Part shown: positions 36,001-41,150 of the stretch, one piece after another
How the letters are laid out: every line of letters begins with the position of its first letter
How positions within the stretch are numbered: position 1 is the stretch's first letter
Source of the DNA: Chlorocebus sabaeus
Lineage: Eukaryota > Chordata > Mammalia > Primates > Cercopithecidae
Direction of reading: 5' to 3'
Assembly (NCBI RefSeq): GCF_047675955.1
Contig: NC_132925.1
Coordinates: 70,561,622-70,625,621 of the forward strand
Length of the DNA stretch: 64,000 bases
The notes under the pieces: model-generated
Database searches by the model: none
What the model saw: only the letters and a program-made list of their open reading frames with translations
Told to the model about the DNA's origin: nothing
Translations under genes and position numbers: made by a program

Positions 36001-36771
36001 GCCCCTGCCACCTTCTGAATGTATTATTTTGTCCCTGAGGAAAGCATCTAGCATATTCCCTTAATTTGAAGAATACTTAAAATGTGATTGTCACAATATA
36101 CTTTTTAAAAAGTTAAAAATATAACTGTCACACAAATAAAAATGGGCATGGGCCAAAGATGTATTGAACTCATTGATAAGTGAACTAGCAGAATGATAAA
36201 GCTGGTTCAAAGAGAATTCAAGACACTGAAAGAGAGAATGTTGGAAAAGACTACTAAATGAGATACAAAACCAGTTAATGTCCAATAGGGCAATAAAACT
36301 GTAACCATAATCTTTTTTACTAGACAAGTTATTTGTATTGCTTTGAGACAAAAATCTACAAGTTAACATGTAACTTAATACAATCTGGGTCCTGATCAAT
36401 GGTAAATACAAGTTAAACAAAGGTATGTCTTTCCAGAGAATTAAATAATCCTTTTTATGGGCCTGTTAAACAGTGCTCCAGTTTGACATTGAAAGAACAT
36501 GCAGTCATCCTTCTCCTTTGCCTTATCTCTACATTTTGGGAAATTTTTCTTAATAGTGCTTCCTACTAACTTCTTTAGATGTAGTAGTCTTTGTGCTGTG
36601 GGGACAAAAACATGGCCACAAGTAGTAACTTTTCTGGTTTTCTTTGACAGACAATACACAGAAATCAGTCAACTGGATGGTACAGATGGAAACCGGCTGG
36701 AAGACAGCCTGGGGAGTAGTGAGCAGAGACTCTTTTGGCATGAAGATTCAAAGCCTGGAACATTAGTCTGA
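10385..36771 (+). CDS. FRMD4B: FRMD4B (GRSP1), 3' part of gene, 12 coding exons joined
   Basis: Joined coding exons: 10385-10461, 12454-12592, 13108-13249, 14137-14270, 14360-14479, 15626-15851, 19562-19618, 21280-21427, 26124-26243, 27129-27940, 32179-32311, 36651-36771. They total 2,229 nt, i.e. 742 residues plus TGA, and every junction is GT-AG and phase-compatible. Seen: window residues 1-72 finish the FERM C (PH-like) lobe; 120-280 form charged coiled coils (CUPID/DUF3338); 280-742 are Ser/Tyr-rich and probably disordered; the end is GTLV. Known of the family: FRMD4A, FRMD4B and INAVA bind cytohesin ARF exchange factors through this coiled-coil region, and FRMD4 proteins act at cell junctions. 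The human protein is about 1,030 residues, so roughly 290 N-terminal residues and the promoter lie upstream of the window. In the human reference the gene lies on the minus strand of 3p14.1, so this window is the reverse complement. FRMD4A is excluded by residue differences in every exon. No frameshift or premature stop is seen. Confidence 0.96.
10495..10930 (-). mobile_element. Ancient L1 fragment (minus)
   Basis: Matches antisense L1 ORF2-region text: gggtatatacctaggagtgg, cctagtgggttgaagtggta, ttttgatttgcatttgcc and gagaaatgtctattcag. It begins about 30 nt after the exon A donor. Confidence 0.85.
11036..11293 (-). mobile_element. Alu (minus) with internal deletions
   Basis: A C-rich start replaces the poly-T. 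The end is shortened, going from aaagtgctg straight to aaccatggcacctggcc. Confidence 0.92.
11294..11481. other. Intronic unique sequence
   Basis: Unique DNA leading into the polypyrimidine tract. Nothing else seen. Confidence 0.5.
11482..11604. repeat. Polypyrimidine (CT-rich) tract, about 123 bp
   Basis: Almost uninterrupted C/T on the + strand, with CT, CCCT and CCTCCT units. Low complexity with triplex (H-DNA) potential. Confidence 0.92.
11784..12112 (+). mobile_element. Alu (plus), well preserved, with (AAAT)n tail
   Basis: Starts ggccgggcgcggtggctcac and keeps intact CpGs, suggesting AluS or AluY. The tail from about 12064 is (AAAT)n, roughly 12 units. Flanks carry aaatcttatcc at 11772-11782 and again after the tail. 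Confidence 0.97.
12113..12453. other. FRMD4B: Unique intron sequence before exon B
   Basis: AT-rich intron end with a polypyrimidine stretch and AG acceptor. No repeat recognised. Confidence 0.6.
12454..12592 (+). CDS. FRMD4B: FRMD4B exon B (end of FERM C lobe)
   Basis: 139 nt, entry phase 2, exit phase 0. Acceptor tctttcag, donor AAA|GTAAGT. It encodes ISVSRRTFGQSGLFVQTWYA and continues to ISQHQFYLDRKQSK, the last strand and helix of the FERM C lobe. The helix residues are almost identical to FRMD4A, as expected for a structured core. Confidence 0.95.
12593..13107. other. FRMD4B: FRMD4B intron B-C
   Basis: 515-nt, repeat-free, AT-rich intron. Confidence 0.9.
13108..13249 (+). CDS. FRMD4B: FRMD4B exon C (FERM to coiled-coil linker)
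   Basis: 142 nt, entry phase 0, exit phase 1. Acceptor ctcttag, donor CAG|GTAACA. It encodes the linker starting AKIPSARSLDEIAMDLTETG and ending NGSLISS. The motif RSL(S/D)EIA(I/M)DLTETGT is shared with FRMD4A. The rest is Ser/Thr-rich, with no domain recognised. Confidence 0.95.
13250..14136. other. FRMD4B: FRMD4B intron C-D
   Basis: 887-nt, repeat-free intron. No additional exon seen. Confidence 0.9.
14137..14270 (+). CDS. FRMD4B: FRMD4B exon D (coiled coil 1, CUPID start)
   Basis: 134 nt, entry phase 1, exit phase 0. Acceptor ttccctag, donor GCT|GTGAGT. It encodes a long charged helix (for example KREKILELKKKEKLLQEKLL) with Leu in heptad spacing, ending CLREA. This is the first coiled coil of the CUPID/DUF3338 region, which in this family binds cytohesins. 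The following intron is only 89 nt (14271-14359). Reading through it is open into the next exon in a shifted frame and stops near 14396, so retention would truncate the protein. Confidence 0.95.
14360..14479 (+). CDS. FRMD4B: FRMD4B exon E (CUPID core)
   Basis: 120 nt, phase 0 in and 0 out, so it could be skipped without a frameshift. Acceptor gttttacag, donor GAG|GTATGA. It encodes ELTGKMPKEYPLNVGEKPPQ and then VRRRVGTAFKLDDNLLPSEE. The ELTGK.P.EYPL...GE.PP.VRRR.GTAFKLD pattern is the most diagnostic DUF3338 block and matches FRMD4A closely. Confidence 0.95.
14720..14955 (+). mobile_element. MIR (plus)
   Basis: Carries cctcagttttcctcatctgt, then aaaatgggggtaatgat and gagataatacatg. Lies in intron E-F. 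Confidence 0.85.
15080..15260 (-). mobile_element. MIR (minus)
   Basis: Reads ttattgagtgcttactgtgt, tctcatttaatcctcat and cattttacaaatgaaaaaaa. Confidence 0.85.
15626..15851 (+). CDS. FRMD4B: FRMD4B exon F (CUPID helices)
   Basis: 226 nt, entry phase 0, exit phase 1. Acceptor aaatgcag, donor CAG|GTTAGT. It encodes two helices: DPALQELESNFLIQQKLVEA onward, and a Lys-rich one (TVKKKRKQDY) leading to KKLQEIENAINEYRI and KKPNQKAAVLP. The QEIENAINE motif is shared with FRMD4A. Window residues 205-280. Confidence 0.96.
15980..16272 (-). mobile_element. Alu (minus)
   Basis: Inserted with the 13-bp duplication caaaactaagttt at 15967-15979 and 16273-16285. Confidence 0.96.
16380..16691 (+). mobile_element. 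Alu (plus), diverged
   Basis: Degraded 5' end, full dimer, tail aaaaaaaagtaaacaag. The flanks share aagatat(g/a)ggca. Confidence 0.93.
16692..17083. other. Unique intron F-G sequence
   Basis: AT-rich. No feature seen. Confidence 0.5.
17084..17395 (-). mobile_element. Alu (minus), old
   Basis: A (TTTTG)-rich tail and a diverged dimer with a shortened second monomer (taatgttttgtagacatggg), ending catgcccagtc. Confidence 0.93.
17396..18057. other. Unique intron F-G sequence
   Basis: About 660 bp without a recognised repeat. The 68-codon ORF at 17717 has no supporting signal. Confidence 0.5.
18058..18372 (-). mobile_element. Alu (minus)
   Basis: Mixed T/TTTG tail and a full dimer ending cgcacccggcc. 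Confidence 0.96.
18465..18668 (-). mobile_element. MIR (minus)
   Basis: Reads ttactgagcatttaccatg, tgataggtactgctgttatc and ttgataagtggcaaaaccaa. Confidence 0.82.
18671..18786 (+). mobile_element. MER20 fragment (plus)
   Basis: Starts cagtggttctcaaccaggga and contains ataatgcacaggacagttcc. The centre is deleted, and it ends ttgagaaacctg. Confidence 0.85.
18789..19106 (+). mobile_element. Alu (plus), old
   Basis: Diverged dimer abutting the MER20, with tail aaaaacaaacaagaaaaaaag. Confidence 0.93.
19107..19561. other. Unique intron sequence before exon G
   Basis: AT-rich, ending in the exon G acceptor. No repeat recognised. Confidence 0.55.
19562..19618 (+). CDS. FRMD4B: FRMD4B exon G (57-nt small exon)
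   Basis: 57 nt, phase 1 in and 1 out, so skipping keeps the frame. Acceptor tttattcacag, donor ATC|GTAAGT. It encodes the acidic, Ser-rich linker EDIIPSESSSLSDTTTFDD. FRMD4A has a comparable ASEDSSLSDA stretch at this position, which supports the exon being real. It is isolated by a 3.7-kb intron upstream and a 1.7-kb intron downstream. Confidence 0.93.
19905..20110 (-). mobile_element. Ancient L1 fragment (minus)
   Basis: Resembles antisense L1 text: ttattttgaagtaatcatag, ttcccaatggtgacatctta and aaccaggatatta. Confidence 0.6.
20222..20562 (-). mobile_element. Alu (minus) with (TTTG)n tail
   Basis: The long tail ends in about seven TTTG units (20252-20280). Full dimer ending gtgcccagcc. 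Confidence 0.97.
20563..21279. other. Unique intron sequence before exon H
   Basis: About 700 bp repeat-poor, ending in the exon H acceptor. Confidence 0.55.
21280..21427 (+). CDS. FRMD4B: FRMD4B exon H (Ser/Pro-rich tail)
   Basis: 148 nt, entry phase 1, exit phase 2. Acceptor cttattatag, donor CAG|GTGAGA. It encodes SDAFTLAGQRSSSVPHSPRI and continues through LPPKSLGIERIHFRKSSINE to FVDTRQS. It is disordered by composition, and QRSSSVPHSP and FRKSSI are basophilic or proline-directed phosphosite contexts. Window residues 299-348. Confidence 0.94.
21428..22020. other. Unique start of intron H-I
   Basis: No transposon recognised. Confidence 0.5.
22021..22148 (+). mobile_element. Alu (plus), left half, interrupted
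   Basis: Left monomer up to ctacaaattttat, where a minus Alu is inserted. It resumes at 22434. Confidence 0.88.
22149..22433 (-). mobile_element. Alu (minus) nested inside a plus Alu
   Basis: Full dimer without a long poly-T, ending gtgcccagcc. It splits the plus Alu at its A-rich middle. Confidence 0.9.
22434..22650 (+). mobile_element. Alu (plus), right part of interrupted copy
   Basis: Continues with aattagccagatgtggtg and ends in an A/G-rich tail. Confidence 0.88.
22651..22815. other. AT-rich unique sequence
   Basis: Contains short internal repeats of ttaacttcatgtta type around 22740-22800. Confidence 0.5.
22816..23120 (-). mobile_element. Alu (minus) inserted in a MIR
   Basis: Poly-T at 22816-22837. 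Flanked by ctattgagcacta and actattgagtactta, i.e. a target duplication in MIR sequence. Confidence 0.95.
23121..23330 (-). mobile_element. MIR (minus), right of Alu insertion
   Basis: Reads attgagtacttactgtgtcc, ttacagataagcacactgag and tcagctagtaaacatggg. Confidence 0.78.
23550..23892 (-). mobile_element. Alu (minus) with (TTTTA)n tail
   Basis: Pentamer tail at about 23550-23609. Well preserved body. A perfect duplication of about 17-18 bp (cacattgttatatttcta) is found at 23532-23549 and 23893-23910. Confidence 0.97.
24010..24185. mobile_element. hAT-type MER fragment
   Basis: Contains the recognisable text ccacatgtggctagtggcta and gcagaaagtcctgttggata. Subfamily not named with confidence. 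Confidence 0.65.
24290..24640 (+). mobile_element. Ancient L1 fragment (plus)
   Basis: Reads tttgatccagcaatttcact, taaatccatacaataaaatg and ctatgcagtcattaaaa, typical of L1 ORF2 and its 3' region. Confidence 0.8.
24712..25012 (+). mobile_element. Alu (plus), 5' end degraded
   Basis: Starts within the first monomer and runs to agagtgagaccatctaaaa. The middle linker has (AAAC) units. Confidence 0.93.
25132..25361 (+). mobile_element. Alu (plus), 5'-truncated
   Basis: Begins at catcctggttaacatggtga, so about 60 nt of the 5' end is missing. Tail is A-rich with G. Confidence 0.94.
25428..25745 (-). mobile_element. hAT nonautonomous element, same family as at 32402
   Basis: Starts cagggaccagcaaacaacag and carries ttggaacacggccacaccca and ggcagagttgagtagtcgc. 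Subfamily not named with confidence. Confidence 0.75.
25754..25835. repeat. Dispersed repeat copy 1 (partner at 28417)
   Basis: About 80 bp that reappear, about 85 percent identical, at 28417-28495. The longest shared run is atcatctaaggactgttttg. I recognise no transposon family. Confidence 0.75.
26124..26243 (+). CDS. FRMD4B: FRMD4B exon I (Ser/Pro-rich tail)
   Basis: 120 nt, phase 2 in and 2 out, so skipping keeps the frame. Acceptor tctcatcacag, donor GGA|GTAAGA. It encodes REMLSTHSSPYKTLERRPQG and GRSMPTTPVLTRNAYSSSHL. The short RSMP(T/S)TP motif also occurs in FRMD4A, so this tail piece is homologous rather than newly gained. Confidence 0.94.
26515..26735 (-). mobile_element. MIR (minus)
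   Basis: Reads tgagtgctgtgctaaatgtt, catcatcttacaaaggagta and attcagagaggttaaat. Lies in intron I-J. Confidence 0.82.
26736..27128. other. Unique end of intron I-J
   Basis: Ends in a long polypyrimidine tract (27058-27126) and the exon J acceptor. The tract happens to encode hydrophobic residues in frame; this is composition, not a signal peptide. Confidence 0.7.
27129..27940 (+). CDS. FRMD4B: FRMD4B exon J (large Ser/Tyr-rich exon)
   Basis: 812 nt, entry phase 2, exit phase 1. Acceptor cctctttcag, donor CAG|GTGAGA. It holds window residues 388-659: CRQRSGSLESQSHLLSE; a basic cluster RTRGRRRSKK (467-476); SGSMPNLA, shared with FRMD4A; a Tyr-dense segment at 512-561; NPYATLRLPRK; and the helical block AEHLRGWYQRATGQKD (FRMD4A has DELRQWYQRST). 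It is mostly disordered by composition. The reading frame stays open past the donor to a TAA at 28141-28143, adding 67 residues (see findings). The in-frame Met-containing extension upstream lies in the intron's polypyrimidine tract and is not coding. Confidence 0.96.
27941..28206. other. FRMD4B: Start of intron J-K with open read-through frame
   Basis: The FRMD4B frame continues for 67 codons to TAA 28141-28143. A second frame is also open across 27962-28375. Old MIR-like text begins about 28155. Confidence 0.6.
28216..28288 (-). mobile_element. Very short 5'-truncated Alu (minus)
   Basis: Poly-T with GTT units plus only about 35 nt of the Alu 3' end, flanked by the perfect duplication tgtgttagg at 28207-28215 and 28289-28297. 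A genuine but minimal retrotransposition event. Confidence 0.88.
28387..28392 (+). terminator. FRMD4B: Candidate intronic polyadenylation signal AATAAA
   Basis: Canonical hexamer 244 nt after the read-through stop. A GT-rich stretch (ttgttgttt) follows 40-50 nt later. It could end a shortened transcript that retains the start of this intron. Confidence 0.3.
28417..28495. repeat. Dispersed repeat copy 2 (partner at 25754)
   Basis: Same orientation as copy 1, 2.66 kb away on the other side of exons I and J. Confidence 0.75.
28553..28703 (-). mobile_element. Alu left-monomer-type element (FLAM-like), minus
   Basis: Poly-T and a single monomer ending cagtgcctggcc. Confidence 0.85.
28704..29900. 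other. Repeat-poor 1.2-kb block of intron J-K
   Basis: No transposon recognised. Contains a 20-bp near tandem (tttaaaactctgagaaat, twice, around 29040-29080). GC is moderate at 29440-29640. Possible regulatory DNA, unproven. Confidence 0.4.
29905..30122 (-). mobile_element. MIR (minus), interrupted by Alu
   Basis: Reads cttactagatgccatgcaca, ctatcctaattttgcagctt and agaagctactaagtggtggg. Continues after the Alu with ctctgacatcttaaccacc (30428-30447). Confidence 0.78.
30125..30421 (-). mobile_element. Alu (minus), old
   Basis: T/C tail and a diverged dimer ending cacacccagcc, inserted in the MIR. Confidence 0.94.
30448..31149. other. Repeat-poor stretch of intron J-K
   Basis: No transposon or exon recognised. 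The 117-codon ORF at 30709-31062 has no coding support. Confidence 0.45.
31150..31451 (-). mobile_element. Alu (minus), old
   Basis: Degraded tail (ATT)n and a dimer ending gagcctgacc. Confidence 0.93.
31461..31778 (-). mobile_element. Alu (minus), tandem neighbour
   Basis: A (TTTA)n tail and a dimer ending gcgcctgacc. Contains the duplicated gggattgggatta around 31605-31618. Confidence 0.95.
31840..32065 (-). mobile_element. MIR (minus) upstream of exon K
   Basis: Reads tttattgagtgcttactctg, catgaggaaactgaggctta and acttgcctaaggtcacatag. It ends about 115 bp before exon K. Confidence 0.87.
32179..32311 (+). CDS. FRMD4B: FRMD4B exon K
   Basis: 133 nt, entry phase 1, exit phase 2. Acceptor tttatttccag, donor CAG|GTGAGG. 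It encodes VSSTNASGNWRTQLTIGLSD, then YETPAHSSYTSCYGNVYNPL and PSPSR. The donor lies 90 nt upstream of a hAT fragment that carries a 142-bp tandem duplication. Confidence 0.94.
32402..32620 (-). mobile_element. hAT nonautonomous element with both terminal repeats
   Basis: The left end caggggttggcaaac at 32402 and right end gtttgctaacccct at 32607-32620 are inverted repeats. The body matches the copy at 25428. It begins 90 bp after the exon K donor. Confidence 0.8.
32589..32945. repeat. 142-bp tandem duplication, 2 identical units plus partial third
   Basis: Unit 1 is 32589-32730 and unit 2 is 32731-32872. They are identical base for base by eye. A diverged, shortened third copy starts at 32873. 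Each unit contains the hAT right terminal repeat plus flanking DNA. Confidence 0.95.
32946..34119. other. Repeat-poor AT-rich stretch of intron K-L
   Basis: About 1.2 kb with no transposon recognised. Confidence 0.45.
34120..34935. mobile_element. Probable ancient LINE-derived sequence interrupted by Alu
   Basis: Text such as catccagagatagcagctct and taacattttggcatatttt, resuming after the Alu with gcaactgttaacatc, resembles old L1 3' regions. Family uncertain. Confidence 0.4.
34475..34769 (-). mobile_element. Alu (minus)
   Basis: T/C tail and a dimer ending ggcgcccagcc. Confidence 0.95.
34936..36650. other. FRMD4B: Repeat-poor end of intron K-L
   Basis: About 1.7 kb AT-rich and unique, ending in the exon L acceptor. 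No extra exon supported. Confidence 0.5.
36651..36771 (+). CDS. FRMD4B: FRMD4B last coding exon L with stop
   Basis: The coding part is 121 nt, entry phase 2, ending at TGA 36769-36771. Acceptor ttctttgacag. It encodes QYTEISQLDGTDGNRLEDSL and then SSEQRLFWHEDSKPGTLV. The last four residues GTLV fit a class I PDZ ligand (Thr at -2, Val at 0). The exon continues into the 3' UTR. Confidence 0.95.
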
Positions 36772-37075
36772 ACTGCAGTTGGACCTCTTGACCGAGCACT
36801 GCGTTCTCACACTAGTGTGCCTTGCAAATCGTATTCGTCTTCCGAGAGGATGTTCGTGTTAGAAACCTAAAGACATCAAAGGTTGAAGAGAAGACTTAGT
36901 TGCCCTGGAAGTGAATCAGTGAATCACACACGAAGCCCCACAAAGCCCCTGAAGGAGGATTTGGCCTTTCAAACTCTAGGCACTAACCTAACTGCAGGGT
37001 CTGCCCACATGTTGAAGTACTGCCAAGAGAGGACTCAGTGTGAAGCCTTCGTCAATAGCAAGCACTTTTTAAGGG

Positions 37076-37142
37076 AATAAAAGATGTTAAAGGCAAACCT
37101 CAAAACCATGAAAGGACGTTCAGGATGTCCCATGGCAATAAA
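37076..37142 (+). terminator. FRMD4B: Pair of proximal AATAAA hexamers (37076 and 37137)
   Basis: Two canonical hexamers about 305 and 366 nt after the stop codon. Use of either would leave a 3' UTR of about 330-390 nt. The downstream GT-richness is weak, so use is uncertain. Confidence 0.35.
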
Positions 37143-38336
37143 AACAGGGGAAATCTCAGAGCACAGTTCAGCAGGATGAGAGAAGGGGAACCAGAAGCTC
37201 CGGAGTCATTGCTCACATCACAGAGTTTGAATTCGCGAGCTGACAAAGAATAACATGCTCTTTCTACACAGACATGGACAATTTAGACAGTATTGGAAAA
37301 TTACTTGAAGCTGGATTTCCGTGAAGTTCTGAATGAGTGTAAATGTTTTTTAGGATATTATAAAGAGCGATGTTTTTCATAAGTACCATAAAATGGGTTC
37401 TGGAAAAACTTATTACCATAGCATCCTGTAATATAACTTATGGCAGCAGATTGGGGAAAATGAAGCAGCCCACTGAATAATTGACAAAGTCTGCTTGGAG
37501 AATGTTCTAAGGTACAATATCATTGAGCTCCTTTTTCCTTTCTCCACTAATTGCATGATGAGCTATTGTTCTGGCTGGTAATTCTCCAACTCGGCTGTCA
37601 TTTGAAGTGGCAGACTTAATATGGAAAGTTTTTATAATTATCAGTTCGTAAAAGTATTTTAAGATGATACAGAAGGCATCCAAAACAACAGAAAAAAAAA
37701 AGCCACGTCATTTTAGATGAATTGCGTGCCTTAAAATGGTGAACATTAGAAAATTAAACAAGTCTGGATTCCACAAGTAGTTCCAAGTCACCAAGTGACA
37801 AAAACAAAGTTAACATTAAAAAACAACAGCAACAACGACAAAAAACTCCAAGCTGCAGTGGATGTAATTATGAGGCTAAAACTACCTCATACTTTCCTTG
37901 GAAGAACTAATTAGCTATGGTTTATTGTAGGGTTTTGTTTGTTTGTTTTTTAAAGCAAATTATTTCCATATTCCAGTTTGATCTTTTTTGTCATCTTTGT
38001 TTCAAAATTCCATAAAAGGTGCTCCTTTCCCCCCTCTTTTATACAAGTTTCTTGTTCATATTGTGAATAGAAAAGTTTCTGAACAACTTTTTTGGAACAT
38101 TTTCTATCTATATTCCAAAGCATGTAATATATACATAAAAATGATTTGTTAAACTGGTCCTTAGTCATTTGTATAATTAGAAATGAAGTTTGGGGAAAAA
38201 TTTTGGAAAAACAAGCAAAAAAATAACTTATTCCTTTTTTGCATATTTGTATAGCCTTCTAGAAACAGAAATAACCCTTTTGCATATTCTTTTATTGTTC
38301 TGACTTTTCAAGACCTATTATTTTTTTACATAGGTC

Positions 38337-38342
38337 AATAAA
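38337..38342 (+). terminator. FRMD4B: Alternative polyadenylation signal AATAAA
   Basis: Canonical hexamer 275 nt before the distal one, followed by the GT-containing sequence aaaggtgtgctactg. Use of this site would shorten the 3' UTR by about 275 nt. Confidence 0.5.
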
Positions 38343-38611
38343 CGAAAGGTGTGCTACTGAAAATGTTTACGTATTCTTCCATTTATGTTAGGGCTTCATG
38401 TGAAACAGGTCACAGTGCTCTACTTCGAGTGATCATACTGGGCAAGATTTCGGATTTTTAGTTATAGTATTACCATATTTTATTAGTTCCAGGTTGTACA
38501 TTTTTAAATATTTACATTTGAAAACAGGGTTCATCTTTTGATTGACGGCATATTCTACTTGAATTGGCAGTTTTTTCTTAATAGTACATTAAAAATAATG
38601 CTGTGTCTTAC

Positions 38612-38617
38612 AATAAA
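38612..38617 (+). terminator. FRMD4B: Distal polyadenylation signal AATAAA of FRMD4B
   Basis: Canonical AATAAA, followed 20-45 nt later by the GT-containing stretch cagtagtttgtctc. It is the last hexamer before intergenic repeats start, so it is the likeliest main 3' end. Confidence 0.75.
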
Positions 38618-38640
38618 GTTGCCTTAGAATTGATGAAATA

Positions 38641-38985
38641 CAGTAGTTTGTCTCACTGAGGATGACTGATGAGACTTTTTAGGTTTTTTCATCTTGGAAA
38701 TGTTGTTTATTTGTAGCAGGTAATTTATACTCATTTCACAGACTGGCAAACAGGTCTTCTAAATTCAAGAAATTAGTTCTCTGACATCCTTTAATCCTAT
38801 ATAATGCAGAGAAGGGAGTGGAAATGAAATATAGGGAGACCTTAATATTTCCATATGTGTATCTTGCATAAAATAACATTTTTCTGTTCCAGAAATGGTA
38901 TGATTACAATTGCAAGTATGCCTTGAAAGGGCAAGTATCACTTGGCTCCCAAAGAGGAAAAGATGGTATAGAAATGGAAGCTCAG
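38641..38985. other. Immediate 3' flank of FRMD4B
   Basis: Unique sequence. No second gene start seen. Confidence 0.6.
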
Positions 38986-39292
38986 GGCCAGGCATGGTGG
39001 CTCACACCTGTAATCCCAGCACTTTGGGAGGCCGAGGTGGGAGGATTGCTTGAGCTCAAGAGTTCAAGACCAGCCTGGGCAACATGGTGAAACCCCATCT
39101 CTATGAAAATACAAATATTAGCCAGTTGTGGTGATGTGTGCCTGTAATCTCAGCTACTTGGGAGACTGAGCTGTGAGGATGGCTTGAGCCTAGGAGGCGG
39201 AGGTTGCAGCGAGCAAGGATCGTGTCACTGCATTCCAGCCTGGGCAATAGAGCCAGACCTTGTCTCAAGAGGGGGAAAAAAAAAAGGAAGAA
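38986..39292 (+). mobile_element. Alu (plus) just downstream of FRMD4B
   Basis: Flanked by the perfect 16-bp duplication agaaatggaagctcag at 38970-38985 and 39293-39308. Confidence 0.97.
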
Positions 39293-39308
39293 AGAAATGG
39301 AAGCTCAG

Positions 39309-40482
39309 CAATCCTATTGCATGGATTTCTTCGTCTCTTTTGAAAAACATTTCTCAACCACATTGGTGTTAAACCAATTAAACTACATTATTTATTAAAA
39401 GCCAAAAAGTGACAAAAGTACATTATTCAACATGTAAGTTTCCTCTTTTTTATTACAAAATACCATATACTCATGGTAAAAATTTTAAATGCAAAACCAA
39501 AATAGTACATAACAAAAACATAATCATGCCCATTAGACTAACTCTCAGATATGATAGTTAATTTACTGTATATTTGTTTGGATTTTTTTTTATGCATATA
39601 GCAACTTTTTAAAAGTCTAGCATATTACAAGTACAGTTTTACAACTTAGTTTTTTTGTTTGTTTGTTTTGTTTTTTGCCTAATATATCTTATACTGAACT
39701 ACCTCATAAAGATGTATGTTTATTTAGCAAGGTGGATTTTTTAAATTGCCTCACTTTGTCTATTTTTCAACATTTGAGAAAATTTTTCAAAATTCTTCCT
39801 TGTATTCACAAAAGCTTAAATATTATAAGAAATAAAGATTCCAGAATTGTTTTAAACTATTAGTTTGGTCTGTTCTTAGGAACAAAGGCTCAGACTAAAG
39901 AGTTTCCACAAATGTGAGTCCTTAAAGAGCTTCCAGAACTGGAAGAATGACTTTCTTCAGTACAATAGGCAAGTTTAGATTATTTCCTAGAGTAGTGCTT
40001 CTCAAACTATCAGTAGTGAAAGACCAATTTTTAAAATTTCCAATCCACCTATAGTTTTATAAAGTAAAATGAAAGCAAATTACTTGAGGAGAAAAGCTAA
40101 TTCAGAAAAAAATAGACAATTGAAAAAACATAAAATACACACCCCTATTTATTATTAGATTCAGCAGACATAAAACTACTCTGTCTAGTTGCAATCAAAG
40201 TTTCTAAACACCAGCTCTCAATTTCTGTACTTACCTTGCCCCACGTTACAGACCACCCTTTACTAAGCACTGACTTGGTGTTATGTCAAGGGAGGTGCTT
40301 CATCCATGCTTGTCAAGACAAGCCAATAGTTGTCTTCTGTTATCTCACAGGGCATGGAGACGCAGTCCATTTCCAAAGAGAAAATCTTTTGACATGTACA
40401 CAAAGCCCAGAAGGTAATGAAAAACTTAACTCCTTTTTCAGCTCAAAAGTTTAGGGAGCCGCCTCTTACGTCCTGTTTCTCT
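39309..40482. other. AT-rich intergenic stretch
   Basis: Mostly unique. 39990-40270 begins gtgcttctcaaact and may be a degraded hAT element. Confidence 0.4.
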
Positions 40483-40800
40483 GTTTTCTTTTCTTCTTTT
40501 TCTTTTATTTATTTATTTTTTTAAGATGGAGTCTTGCTCTGTGGCAAAGGCTGGAGTGCAGTGGCGCGATCTCAGCTCACTACAACCTCTGCCTCCCGGG
40601 TTCAAGCAATTCTCCTGCCTCAGCCTCCTGAGTAGCTGAGATCACAGGTGTGCACCACCATATATGGCTAACTTTTGTATTTTTAGTAGAGATGGGTTTT
40701 CACCATGTTGGCCATGCTGGTGTTGAACTCCTGACCTCAACTGATCTGCCCCGCTCAGACTCCCAGAGTGCTGGGATTACATGTGTGAGCCACCATGCCC
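40483..40800 (-). mobile_element. Alu (minus)
   Basis: T/C tail with (TTTA)n and a dimer ending ccatgccc. The flanks share cctgtttct. Confidence 0.95.
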
Positions 40801-40959
40801 TGTTTCTGTCTTTTCATGTGCCCCTCCTCTGGACCTCCCTGGGTCTTTTCTACTACTCTCCATGCCTTCCACCCCCATCCTTGTGCCACTTTGGAGTAGA
40901 AAAAAGGATGTCCTGCTGCAAAAACAAGTTGGCATTTGTTGAATTCTAGTTCAATGTAC

Positions 40960-41150
40960 TTCAGGCTGGTGTGCAAAAGTGCTTTATATGTATTTTCCCA
41001 TTTAATCCCCACAACAGCCTAATGGGGTATATAGTGCTAGCTAATCTCCATTTTACAGAGAAAGAATCTGAGAATTAGAAAGGTTATGTAATTTACCGCT
41101 ATTAGGAGAAAAGCAGGAAGTAAATCCTGAGTTGGCAAACTCCAAATACT
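40960..41150 (-). mobile_element. MIR (minus)
   Basis: Reads cccatttaatccccacaaca, ctccattttacagagaaaga and agaaaggttatgtaatttac. Confidence 0.82.

Larger units (their letters stand above)
36772..38640 (+). other. FRMD4B: FRMD4B 3' UTR, about 1.87 kb
   Basis: It runs from the stop codon to the predicted cleavage site about 20-25 nt after the AATAAA at 38612. The sequence is unique and free of Alus, with no long reading frame continuing from the CDS. It becomes AT-rich and T-rich towards the end. Several upstream AATAAA hexamers could give shorter 3' ends. Confidence 0.85.
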
